Shown in pieces: positions 17,603-25,084 of a DNA stretch of 64,000 nucleotides. The notes below the pieces were generated by a model. That model saw only the letters and a program-made list of their open reading frames with translations. It had not been told where the DNA came from and did not search any database. The position numbers and the translations under genes were made by a program. Positions within the stretch are counted from its first letter, which is position 1; the number at the start of each line of letters is the position of its first letter. This DNA is from an uncultured Gammaproteobacteria bacterium (GTDB lineage: Bacteria > Pseudomonadota > Gammaproteobacteria > Arenicellales > JAANXG01). The stretch covers positions 62,001-126,000 of the forward strand of contig CAMYJT010000008.1 of assembly GCA_947258785.1 (NCBI GenBank). The letters are read 5' to 3'.

Positions 17603-17630
17603 ATTATAATCACTGTGGGTACGCTGTCAA
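17603..17630 (-). promoter_or_regulatory. Sigma-70 promoter of copZ-csoR-copA
   Basis: On the minus strand, TTGACA (17625-17630) and TATAAT (17603-17608) are perfect consensus hexamers 16 bases apart. Transcription would begin near 17595 and run into the operator at 17566-17587. Confidence 0.85.
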
Positions 17631-17746
17631 GAGGCATACGCGATCTCGATCGTTGCCGGCACTGAGTTACCGGCACAAACGCGCCTAGCGAGGTCAAATC
17701 CAAGACCTTTCACCAAGCCCCCCGGTCATCGGTTTACAGGATCGAT

Positions 17747-18937
17747 TCAAGGCCGCATGACCGCGGTTCTGACTCGATCGCCGTCGGCCCAGGCCAGGTA
17801 GATTTTCCCGTTCCCTTTCGTTAACTGCGGAAAACCGCTGGACTGGGCAATGCCGCTGATTACCCGCGATTCCTCGCCCGCCCCGCTCTTGAAGACCTTC
17901 TTAATTCGAATTTCTTCATGACCGTCTGTCAATTCGAGCCAACTCACGACGGCCGTGTTGCGATCGAGCAGCACGATATCGGCCCTGCCCACCGCCCTGC
18001 CGTTGTCCACTCGCATCGGATCACCAAAGGTCCTGCCATGGTCATCAGAGAACACCACTTGCACACGGGGTTTGCCCTGTGCGGCGGTAAACCAGGTGAC
18101 CGCCAAGGTACTTTCCAGGACATCCGCCTTCGGCCCATCCACCGGGCAACCGTGTATCTCCCAGTTGTCGTGTGAAACGGGGGACGGACCCTCCCACCGG
18201 CCGTTGCCCCAACGCATGATCGCGATGTCCCTGATTTCCTTGGCCGACCGGTCCCGATACACCACCACCGGACCGTCCTGGGTGCGCACCGCCGACGGCT
18301 GACAACAATCGCAGACCCGCCAATCCACAGCGCCTTGGTGAATGAGCGTAGCGGATTGATCGATAAAAGCCGCCCACATGCTCTGCGAACCGCCGGATTT
18401 CCGGGCCTGCTGGGTGTTGTTCCGGCCGTCCAGCCAAACCACAAAAAACCGGCCATCGTCCATCGGCATCATGGAAACAAATCCGTGTTCCGTTTGACTG
18501 CGGTCGTCATGCGGAATCAGCGACTCACTCCAGCTCTCGCCGAAATCCCTGGACTGCACCAAGTGCAGATTGTAGCCGTAGCCCGAGGTGCCGTTCTTGA
18601 CCAGGAAGCTGGCGACCATATCGCCCTTCCCGTTACCGGCCACCGCCGGGACATCGGCCCAATTGACGTACCAGCGGGGGCCCGCGGCAATCCGCACCGG
18701 CGCTGACCATGCCTCCTGCTTGAGCGCCGAATAGTACAAAATCCCTTGTTTGCCGACCGATTCCACCCAGCTCAACAAAACGGTACCGGCACCGTCGACC
18801 GACAAGTACGGCACCGCGCTGACGTTTCCAGCCGGGGAACGCATCTCCTTTGCGGGAGCCGCCACCGAGAAAGACTCGGGCCCGCTGCCGCATCCCGCCA
18901 GCATCAGTAAACTCACTAAAGTCACGCAACGGTGCAT
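17747..18937 (-). CDS. BNR/sialidase-like beta-propeller lipoprotein
   Basis: A 396-residue lipoprotein (LVSLLMLAGC, lipidated Cys 16) with repeated beta-propeller blades of sialidase/BNR type, for example QSRDFGESWSES, FSDDHGRTFGDP and several VVSW or LAWAD segments. A cysteine group, RVCDCCQPSAV, lies near residue 213. Propellers of this kind bind or cut glycans, but sialidase catalytic residues cannot be confirmed, so an enzymatic role is not claimed. The frame is open to 19024; the ATG at 18937 fits the lipoprotein signal. Its location would be the outer membrane or periplasm. Confidence 0.72.
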   Translation of the reverse strand: MHRCVTLVSLLMLAGCGSGPESFSVAAPAKEMRSPAGNVSAVPYLSVDGAGTVLLSWVESVGKQGILYYSALKQEAWSAPVRIAAGPRWYVNWADVPAVAGNGKGDMVASFLVKNGTSGYGYNLHLVQSRDFGESWSESLIPHDDRSQTEHGFVSMMPMDDGRFFVVWLDGRNNTQQARKSGGSQSMWAAFIDQSATLIHQGAVDWRVCDCCQPSAVRTQDGPVVVYRDRSAKEIRDIAIMRWGNGRWEGPSPVSHDNWEIHGCPVDGPKADVLESTLAVTWFTAAQGKPRVQVVFSDDHGRTFGDPMRVDNGRAVGRADIVLLDRNTAVVSWLELTDGHEEIRIKKVFKSGAGEESRVISGIAQSSGFPQLTKGNGKIYLAWADGDRVRTAVMRP

Positions 18938-19394
18938 GATCCCAAACAATGGTGGAGTCTTATCGGTGCCCGACGGTGATGACACCGGCGGCCCCCAACT
19001 AGAGTGATGTGGCAATTGAACCAAGGTACTCCACGTACTTGCGAAAGATTACCGGTACCCGCGGCCACGCGACATTCGGCGCCGCTACTCTCGACCGGCA
19101 TTCCGGACGATCTCGCTCGGCCGCATGACCGAGCGACTACCGACGTGCCGGTTGCTTCGAAGTGTAAAACCTGTGTGTCGCGCATAGGTCAATCCAAGGT
19201 CTGTAAAGCCTCTCACGCACCGCGTAGCCATCCCGAGTGACCAGGTACATACCGTTCAAGCCTCTTAACGGGCTTCGGCAACCATCCGCATCCGGTCCCC
19301 GAGGGATCCCGGTTCCCGCTACGGCGACGAACTGTTTGTTGATCGCCCGGTCTAATAATCGAATTTCCCGCCGACCCGGCGAACAGGCAAGACC
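18938..19394. other. Divergent intergenic region, nothing recognised
   Basis: About 450 bases between the propeller lipoprotein and the P460-like cytochrome. It contains no clear promoter hexamer pair, hairpin or coding frame that I can defend. Base composition matches the surroundings. Confidence 0.35.
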
Positions 19395-20120
19395 TTGTCG
19401 AGGCGCGATGCACGGCTGTTCGATGGAAAGTTGAAAACGATCGCTACCAGGTTATGGCTGTTGACTCCGTGTGCAGGGCTCGTTCTTGTCTGCGCAAGCG
19501 CCATGCTGTCAACGATAACGTTGCAGCGCAATTCGGGCCTAACACTGCGGTCGGCCATAGCATCGGACCAAATTAGCGGCGATCCCGCGCAACCAAAACG
19601 GCATTTCCGCTCGCATGACGTCAAGGAACTGGACGACGGTGAAGCGCTGCGCCTGTACGATCGCCTGAAGGACATCCTGCTCGAAGGCTATAGCCTTTCC
19701 AGGCGTAGCGTGGCCGAAAGCTATCAATCCTGGCGGAAATTTAATCGTGTCCCGTTTCAATCTGCAACCCATGGAAGACGGTATATAAATACTTATGTCA
19801 ATGCGATCGGCACCGATTACGGACGGTTGTCAGAAGGCGAGAAGATGCCCCGCGGATCGATTATCGCCAAAGACAGCATCACCGCCGTCAGAAACGGAAG
19901 CGTCTTTCCGGGTCCGCTGTTTATCATGGAAAAAATGCCGGCGGGCTTTAACTATGTGAGTGGAGATTGGCGATACACCATGATCATGCCGGACGGCAGC
20001 CTGTACGGGGTGACCAAAGGTGAGGGCGCAAAACGCGTCGAATTTTGCATCGGGTGTCACCTGGCGCAGGAAAAATACGACCACCTTTATCGGGTACCGC
20101 CCGAGTACCGCATCGATTGA
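19395..20120 (+). CDS. Cytochrome P460-family protein
   Basis: About 241 residues with a hydrophobic signal (RLWLLTPCAGLVLVCASAMLS) and a P460-like domain: ESYQSWRKFNRVPFQSATHGRR, RGSIIAKDSI, SGDWRYTMIMPDGSLYG and the single heme site FCIGCHLAQEKYDHLYRVP near the C-terminus. Cytochromes P460 oxidise hydroxylamine or detoxify NO using a c-type heme cross-linked to lysine; I cannot see which Lys would serve, so activity is open. The start given is a TTG at 19395; no ATG precedes the signal, and a TTG at 19431 is another option. Confidence 0.72.
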   Translation: MSRRDARLFDGKLKTIATRLWLLTPCAGLVLVCASAMLSTITLQRNSGLTLRSAIASDQISGDPAQPKRHFRSHDVKELDDGEALRLYDRLKDILLEGYSLSRRSVAESYQSWRKFNRVPFQSATHGRRYINTYVNAIGTDYGRLSEGEKMPRGSIIAKDSITAVRNGSVFPGPLFIMEKMPAGFNYVSGDWRYTMIMPDGSLYGVTKGEGAKRVEFCIGCHLAQEKYDHLYRVPPEYRID

Positions 20121-20251
20121 TCGTATGCTGACAGTTGCGCGATCCTGCTGCTCCGCGAATCCCCATCCGTTGTTGATAGAAACGCGCTTGCGGGCCGGTG
20201 TTTGTTTGTGCCTTACTGTGTAATCAACTTATCGAACTGACGGAAATCATC

Positions 20252-20812
20252 ATGCCGTTGATACAGACACCTGCCCAACATAAATTCCCCTGGTACGTGC
20301 GATTGTTCTTGTGGAACCAGCGGCGCCGGTACGGCGCGGTCCTCGAACCGGCCCGTCTGTGGGGCCGCACACCCAAGGTATTCGTCACCCTCGCGCTGCT
20401 GTATGGTGCGCTCGATCGGAGTTCATCGCCCATTGAGCCGGCGCTTAGATCGCTGATTACTGTACGTGTCTCCCAGCTGAACTGGTGCGCGTTTTGTGTG
20501 GACCTCAACTCGGCAACAGTACTGAAGCGCGGGACTGATCGCGACAAACTCGCGGCACTATCGGATTTCGCGAGCAGTCCATTGTTCTGCGCCCGGGAAA
20601 AGGCCGCCCTTAGCTATGCAGAGGCCATCACGCGCTCGGACCGCCGGCCCGACGCAGGGCTTCTTGACCGTCTGCGAGCGCATTTCGACGACGACGCCAT
20701 CATCGAGCTGACCGGTCTGATTGGATTCCAGAATCTATCGAGCAAATTCAATGCCGCCCTGGGAGTCGAACCGCAGGGTTTTTGTTCGATTGCACCACAG
20801 CCGACCAGATAG
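20252..20812 (+). CDS. Carboxymuconolactone decarboxylase/AhpD-like protein
   Basis: A 186-residue AhpD-fold protein. The family core LRSLITVRVSQLNWCAFCVDLNSATVLKRG carries a redox CxxC (CAFC, near residue 87), then FCAREKAALSYAEAITRSDR and the Asn-rich end IIELTGLIGFQNLSSKFNAALG. Members with CxxC act in peroxide or thiol reduction. The ATG at 20252 follows a weak GGAAA site. It is downstream of the P460-like cytochrome on the same strand, with 131 bases between, and may be cotranscribed. Confidence 0.85.
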   Translation: MPLIQTPAQHKFPWYVRLFLWNQRRRYGAVLEPARLWGRTPKVFVTLALLYGALDRSSSPIEPALRSLITVRVSQLNWCAFCVDLNSATVLKRGTDRDKLAALSDFASSPLFCAREKAALSYAEAITRSDRRPDAGLLDRLRAHFDDDAIIELTGLIGFQNLSSKFNAALGVEPQGFCSIAPQPTR

Positions 20813-21056
20813 ATCCGGGTCTACATGGATGCTCGTCGTCACCCACCCGAGACGTCAAACGCATCTTGTAGGACGGTAAATTTTCAAATGGGAACCGGCA
20901 TCGCGGATCCAAACCAACTGCTCAAGAGAGGACGTGCCGGCAGCCAGCCGCGAACAATTATTAACACATTGTCATAATTGACCGGTGGGAATCTGAGGCA
21001 CGTTTTGACCATCGTCACAGTCATTCTCCGGTGTGCTGTGCTATAGTTATCATGAC

Positions 21057-21434
21057 ATGCGTGGACGAATCGAGAAATCCCTGATTTGGCCGCTCGTCGT
21101 GGCTCTACTCGTATGGTCGGCGCCCACCACCGGCGTGCAATTGTCTCAATATGGGACCGAGAAACCGGCCCTGCCCGTGGACACCGCGCCGGACAACGAC
21201 CCGTGCGATTCGCCGGGCTGCGCGATAAACCCCGCGTGTCCGGCGGACGCACAGATAGCCGACTGTGGTTCAGAAGGGCTGTCGTGTACGGGCTGCAGCG
21301 CGGGCAGTGCGCTTCCGCTGCCAGCGAGTGCGATATGGGTTGCGTACACATCCAACGCTGCGCATCACAACCCCAGAGATCTGACCTTTTCACATCCCCC
21401 AGTCGGCATTTTTCACCCGCCACGCGCTTCCTGA
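21057..21434 (+). CDS. Small secreted Cys-rich protein with HPPR-type C-terminus
   Basis: A 125-residue protein with a signal peptide (KSLIWPLVVALLVWSAPTTG), then six regularly spaced cysteines (NDPCDSPGCAINPACPADAQIADCG, LSCTGCSAG), a weak hydrophobic stretch and the ending VGIFHPPRAS. Overall plan and ending match the protein at 4752, so I treat them as distant relatives of small exported proteins found in metal loci. It immediately precedes the MerR/CcmG/CcdA cluster. No good ribosome binding site is seen; a GTG at 21033 is another possible start. Confidence 0.55.
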   Translation: MRGRIEKSLIWPLVVALLVWSAPTTGVQLSQYGTEKPALPVDTAPDNDPCDSPGCAINPACPADAQIADCGSEGLSCTGCSAGSALPLPASAIWVAYTSNAAHHNPRDLTFSHPPVGIFHPPRAS

Positions 21435-21522
21435 TTGACGCTTTAGGCTGCGCAGGGCTGCGCCTTGGCTGCCGGCGAGCCTATTCCCCATCCGATACTC
21501 TATTAATACAAGCATCCAGGCG

Positions 21523-21538
21523 GGTATGAATTCGTACC
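21523..21538. promoter_or_regulatory. Imperfect palindrome before merR-type gene
   Basis: GGTATGAATTCGTACC is a 16-base palindrome with one mismatched pair, 26 bases before the MerR-type start. MerR-family sites are usually palindromes between -35 and -10 boxes; I cannot see convincing boxes around it. Confidence 0.3.
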
Positions 21539-21563
21539 AAACCATGTCTGAGGAGATTGGGTC

Positions 21564-22019
21564 ATGATAACCGTCAACGCATTATCAAAGCACTGCGGCG
21601 TGTCGACGCACACGGTCCGCTACTATTCGCGCATCGGGCTTTTGAAGCCTCGGCGACAACCTCAAAACGGGTATCGTCTCTTTGCACGATCAGATGTCGA
21701 CCGATTGAGCTTCATTCGGCGCGCACAAAATATCGGTTTTACACTGAGTGAGATCTTCGAAATTCTTTCCATCGCCGAGAGCGGCTACTCGCCGTGCAAG
21801 CGGGTTCGGGCGATTCTGCTTCAACGTATCGAGGAAAATCGAACCAAGCTCAACGAGTTCACGGCGCTCCAGGAACGGATGGAGAAGACCCTTGCCCAAT
21901 GGCAGAACCTCCCGGACGGCAGTCCGGGTAAACAAAGCATCTGCCGGCTGATCGAGTCGGCGGGCGAGGCGCTGGACGCCGAGGACTGCTGCGCCCCGGC
22001 AGGGGGTCATTATGTCTGA
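21564..22019 (+). CDS. MerR-family metal- or redox-responsive regulator
   Basis: A 151-residue regulator: winged-helix N-terminus (ALSKHCGVSTHTVRYYSRIGLLKP, NGYRLFARSDVDRLSFIRRAQNIGFTLSEI), a long dimerisation helix (about 85-115) and a C-terminal effector part with Cys in SPCKRV, SICRLIES and a closing EDCCAP. The C-terminal Cys set resembles MerR proteins that sense soft metals (Cu, Cd, Pb, Hg), but the exact metal is unclear. GAGGAG lies 10 bases before the ATG. Its last eight bases overlap the next gene, so it is part of the operon with the CcmG-like and CcdA genes. Confidence 0.9.
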   Translation: MITVNALSKHCGVSTHTVRYYSRIGLLKPRRQPQNGYRLFARSDVDRLSFIRRAQNIGFTLSEIFEILSIAESGYSPCKRVRAILLQRIEENRTKLNEFTALQERMEKTLAQWQNLPDGSPGKQSICRLIESAGEALDAEDCCAPAGGHYV

Positions 22020-22599
22020 CGAGGCATCCATAAGCGCAAACGGTCGAACCCGCGGCCCGTCTTCGGTCAGGTATCTGCTGCCTTTGGCGGTATTTCTGGG
22101 CGTCGCGGTGTTTCTGGGTATCGGACTCACATTGGACCCGCGCGAGGTCCCGTCACCCTTGATCGGCAAACCGGTGCCGGAATTCAGCCTGCCGCCCGTG
22201 CAGGGCCGCACTCTGGGCCTGGCGAGCGAACATCTCGAGGGCGAGGTCTCGCTTGTGAACGTGTTCGCATCGTGGTGCACCGCCTGTCGTGACGAGCACC
22301 CTCTATGGATGCAGATCTACCAGGAGAACGTAGTTCCGGTCCACGGCCTCAACTACAAGGACCGCCCGCAGGATGCGGCCGATTGGCTGGGGGCGCTGGG
22401 TGACCCCTACACCCGGACCGGTGCCGACATCAATGGCCGCGTCGCCATCGACTGGGGGGTGTACGGCGTGCCCGAGACCTTCGTTGTCGATCAAGACGGC
22501 CGCATTGCCTACAAACACATCGGCGCGATCACTGTGTCGGCGCTCGAGCAGACCATACTCCCGCTGATTCGGGATCTGCGGGAGAAGTCAACGCCGTGA
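22012..22599 (+). CDS. CcmG/DsbE-like membrane-anchored thioredoxin
   Basis: A 195-residue protein: cytosolic N-terminal tail, one membrane anchor (LLPLAVFLGVAVFLGIG), then a thioredoxin fold with LIGKPVPEFSLPPV, active site SWCTACRDEHP and cis-Pro in GVPETFVVD. This is the layout of CcmG/DsbE, which reduces apocytochrome c in heme attachment. No other ccm gene is present; instead it follows a MerR regulator and precedes CcdA and DUF411, so it may be a paralogue devoted to metal or thiol stress. Its ATG overlaps the MerR gene end. Confidence 0.9.
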   Translation: MSDEASISANGRTRGPSSVRYLLPLAVFLGVAVFLGIGLTLDPREVPSPLIGKPVPEFSLPPVQGRTLGLASEHLEGEVSLVNVFASWCTACRDEHPLWMQIYQENVVPVHGLNYKDRPQDAADWLGALGDPYTRTGADINGRVAIDWGVYGVPETFVVDQDGRIAYKHIGAITVSALEQTILPLIRDLREKSTP

Positions 22600-22669
22600 C
22601 ACACCAGGATCGAGCGCTGGACGAGCATGCCGCGGCAAGTGCGCCTCGGCTCCCGGGGACGACAGGATA

Positions 22670-23413
22670 ATGCCGGTTGAACTTGCGGACCTCGCCCTGC
22701 CGGCGGTCTTTCTCGCCGGCGTGATATCGTTCTTGTCACCCTGCGTATTGCCGCTGGTACCGGCGTATGTCTCCTACATCACCGGCGAGTCGGTCGGCAA
22801 TGTGACGAATCCACGGGCGATGTTCACCAGGCTGCCCGCACTGGTCTTGAGCCTGTTCTTCGTCCTGGGTTTCTCATCGGTATTCATTGTGCTGGGAGCA
22901 AGCGCATCGGCATTCGGCCAACAACTCCTGGCCTATCGATACGAGACCAACATCATCGGCGGTGGGATCATCATCGTCTTCGGTCTGCTGATGACCGGTC
23001 TGATCAAGATTCCTCATCTACAGCGGGACCTGCGGTTTCAGGTCAGTGTCGGCGGTGGCGGGCCGGTCTCGGCGTTCGTTCTTGGGCTGGCCTTCGGGTT
23101 CGGTTGGACCCCCTGTATCGGACCGGTGCTGGGCGCGATTCTCGCGGCCAGCGCGGTGGCGGCCACCCTGCCTCAAGGTGTTACTTTACTGAGTGTTTAC
23201 GCCCTGGGGCTCAGCCTGCCGTTTCTCATCGCGGCCTTATTTGCCGACAAGGTCCTCGCGCGGCTGCATGGTATGCGCCGCTGGGGGGCAACGCTCCATG
23301 TGGCGGCGGGTGTGATTATGATTGTGACCGGCATCGCCATGATCACCGGATACCTGTCCGCCTTCGGATTCTGGCTGTTAAAGACGTTTCCGGTCTATTC
23401 CAGCATCGGTTAG
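22670..23413 (+). CDS. ccdA: CcdA-type thiol-disulfide transmembrane transporter
   Basis: A 247-residue membrane protein with about six helices and the two redox cysteines of CcdA/DsbD: FLSPCVLPLVPAYVSYITG near residue 24 and GFGWTPCIGPVLGAIL near residue 145. CcdA carries electrons from cytosolic thioredoxin across the membrane to periplasmic thioredoxin-like partners, here most likely the CcmG-like protein encoded 70 bases upstream. Same-strand operon member. Confidence 0.93.
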   Translation: MPVELADLALPAVFLAGVISFLSPCVLPLVPAYVSYITGESVGNVTNPRAMFTRLPALVLSLFFVLGFSSVFIVLGASASAFGQQLLAYRYETNIIGGGIIIVFGLLMTGLIKIPHLQRDLRFQVSVGGGGPVSAFVLGLAFGFGWTPCIGPVLGAILAASAVAATLPQGVTLLSVYALGLSLPFLIAALFADKVLARLHGMRRWGATLHVAAGVIMIVTGIAMITGYLSAFGFWLLKTFPVYSSIG

Positions 23414-23460
23414 TTGATCGTTTTGCACTGTTCAAACATTAACATTCAGGAGAAATCATT

Positions 23461-23907
23461 ATGAGACCCGTTCAGCTTGTCACCGTCTTCGGATTAATTC
23501 TGGTGGTCGCCGGGTGTGGCACGAGTGCCGATCCGAAACAAACCATCAAACTCTACAAGTCCTATACCTGCGGCTGCTGCGGCGGCTGGAAGGACCACAT
23601 GGAGAGCAACGGTTACAAGGTCGAGGTGGTAAACATGGAAGACAAGGACCTGCCCGCCATCAAGAAGAAGTACGGCATTTCCCGCTCCTTGGAGAGCTGC
23701 CACACGGCAATCGTGGGCAATTACATCGTTGAGGGCCACATACCTGCCAAGGTCGTCGACAATCTGCTGGCCGAAAAACCGGATATCGACGGCATCGCCA
23801 TGCAGGGTATGCCTGCCGGGTCGCCCGGAATGCCGGGTCGGAAAAACCAGCCCTGGAAGATCTATTCCATGAAGAACGGCAAGATCGAACTGTACAAGAA
23901 GCTCTGA
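23461..23907 (+). CDS. DUF411-family metal-binding lipoprotein
   Basis: A 148-residue lipoprotein (LILVVAGC, lipidated Cys 19) with the DUF411 core: LYKSYTCGCCGGWKDHM, SCHTAIVGNYIVEGHIPA and LAEKPDIDGIAMQGMPAGSPGM. DUF411 proteins are frequent in copper resistance regions; the CGCC and Met-rich segments are probable Cu ligands. AGGAG lies 8 bases before the ATG. It follows CcdA by 47 bases, probably in the same transcription unit, and may be kept reduced by the CcmG-like/CcdA pair. Confidence 0.88.
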   Translation: MRPVQLVTVFGLILVVAGCGTSADPKQTIKLYKSYTCGCCGGWKDHMESNGYKVEVVNMEDKDLPAIKKKYGISRSLESCHTAIVGNYIVEGHIPAKVVDNLLAEKPDIDGIAMQGMPAGSPGMPGRKNQPWKIYSMKNGKIELYKKL

Positions 23908-24041
23908 CAGGACGACACCAGCAACCGGCCGTAACTCCGGGCCACCACGCCAGTTTCACGTGGTTACGGGCTATAGTTGTAATTAGGCAATCCCGGTTGG
24001 ATCGGTGTCCGATGCGCGTCCGATCACTGACGGAGGCAGCA

Positions 24042-24563
24042 ATGAAGAAAGTTGCGATGACGATGGGGGCGTTGACGGCCCTGACACTGCTGGCGCCGGC
24101 AGCGGTGTACGCCCACTGCCCCCTGTGTACCGCGGGGGCGGGCGTCGTGGCGTTCGGCGCCGCGAAACTTGGCATCGGCGCGACGTCGGTCGGTGTGTTT
24201 CTGGGCGCCTTTGCCGTCGCGCTCGGCCTGTGGTTGGCGCGGCTGCTCAAGAAGCGCTACCTGCCCCGGCAAAAAGAAGCGTTGGTGATCCTGTCGTTCG
24301 CCACTACCATCCTGCCCCTGGAACCGGTCATCGCCGATTACACTTCCCTGTACATCCCCTTTTGGGGCGAATACGGGAAAACATTGTTGATCAACCGGTT
24401 TATTGTCGGCTCGCTGATCGGCGGCGGACTGCTGTTGGCCTCGCCATATTTGAGTAAGGCCCTGGCGCTCGTGCGGCGCGGCAGGATGTATCCCTACCAG
24501 GGCATGGTCATCACCTTCATGCTGCTGCTGAGCGCGGCGTTCGTAATCGAGATTGCCGTATGA
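24042..24563 (+). CDS. Unknown membrane protein with HCPLC motif
   Basis: A 173-residue protein I cannot name. It begins with a signal-like helix (TMGALTALTLLAPAAVYA) followed at once by HCPLCTAGAGV, which would face the periplasm, and then about four membrane helices with a basic cytosolic loop (RLLKKRYLPRQKEA). The Cys-x-x-Cys with a preceding His suggests a metal or thiol-redox site at the membrane surface. GGAGG sits 6 bases before the ATG at 24042. The next gene starts inside its stop (ATGA), so the two are coupled and probably form a complex. Confidence 0.7.
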   Translation: MKKVAMTMGALTALTLLAPAAVYAHCPLCTAGAGVVAFGAAKLGIGATSVGVFLGAFAVALGLWLARLLKKRYLPRQKEALVILSFATTILPLEPVIADYTSLYIPFWGEYGKTLLINRFIVGSLIGGGLLLASPYLSKALALVRRGRMYPYQGMVITFMLLLSAAFVIEIAV

Positions 24564-25000
24564 GCCCGGAGTTTCCGGTGTTGGCGGGGATCACCGGGGC
24601 ATTCATAGTCTTGTTGATTGCGAAAAGCATTCTCAAATGGAAGTTCTGCGTGATATGCGTGAGCGTCGGCCTGACTTGGCTCGCACTGCTCACCCTGTAT
24701 TGGCTGAAAGTGTTCGATCACCCGGCCGTCATCGGGGTTTTGATGGGTCAAAGCGTGGCCGGTGTGTACTATCTGCTGGAACGACGGACCGAACAGCGGC
24801 TGCACATTTTTCGTTTGCCGGTGTTGTTGACCCTCACGGTGCTTGCCCTGTTCGCTTTAGGTGTCTCGGCGAATATTGTGCCGAGCCTGTTGCTGCTCGC
24901 TTCCTTGTGGCTGGCCTTGTCGGTGATGTATCTCTACCGGAACAATCAGAAAACTAAGCTCGTTGTGGAACGCATCATCGCGTGCTGCAGGGATTGGTGA
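24560..25000 (+). CDS. Unknown membrane protein with CVIC and terminal CC motifs
   Basis: A 146-residue membrane protein with about four helices. A KFCVICVSVGLTW segment near residue 30 places a CxxC at a membrane boundary, and the C-terminus ends IIACCRDW. I do not recognise a family; the CxxC next to a helix is reminiscent of VKOR-like quinone-linked oxidoreductases, but the rest does not fit clearly. It overlaps the HCPLC protein gene by four bases. Together they look like a two-subunit thiol or metal membrane unit. Confidence 0.65.
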   Translation: MSPEFPVLAGITGAFIVLLIAKSILKWKFCVICVSVGLTWLALLTLYWLKVFDHPAVIGVLMGQSVAGVYYLLERRTEQRLHIFRLPVLLTLTVLALFALGVSANIVPSLLLLASLWLALSVMYLYRNNQKTKLVVERIIACCRDW

Positions 25001-25084
25001 CCAACCCGGCACAGGTCTCCCCTACTGCGGAGACATCACACGACCGGTACGGCTCTGCACCGGATGTCGTAATCGCAGGTGGAG

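Noticed and set aside
22012..22599. Cytochrome c maturation gene ccmG in a ccm operon
   Set aside because: No ccmA-F or ccmH neighbours; it is within a MerR/CcdA/DUF411 unit.
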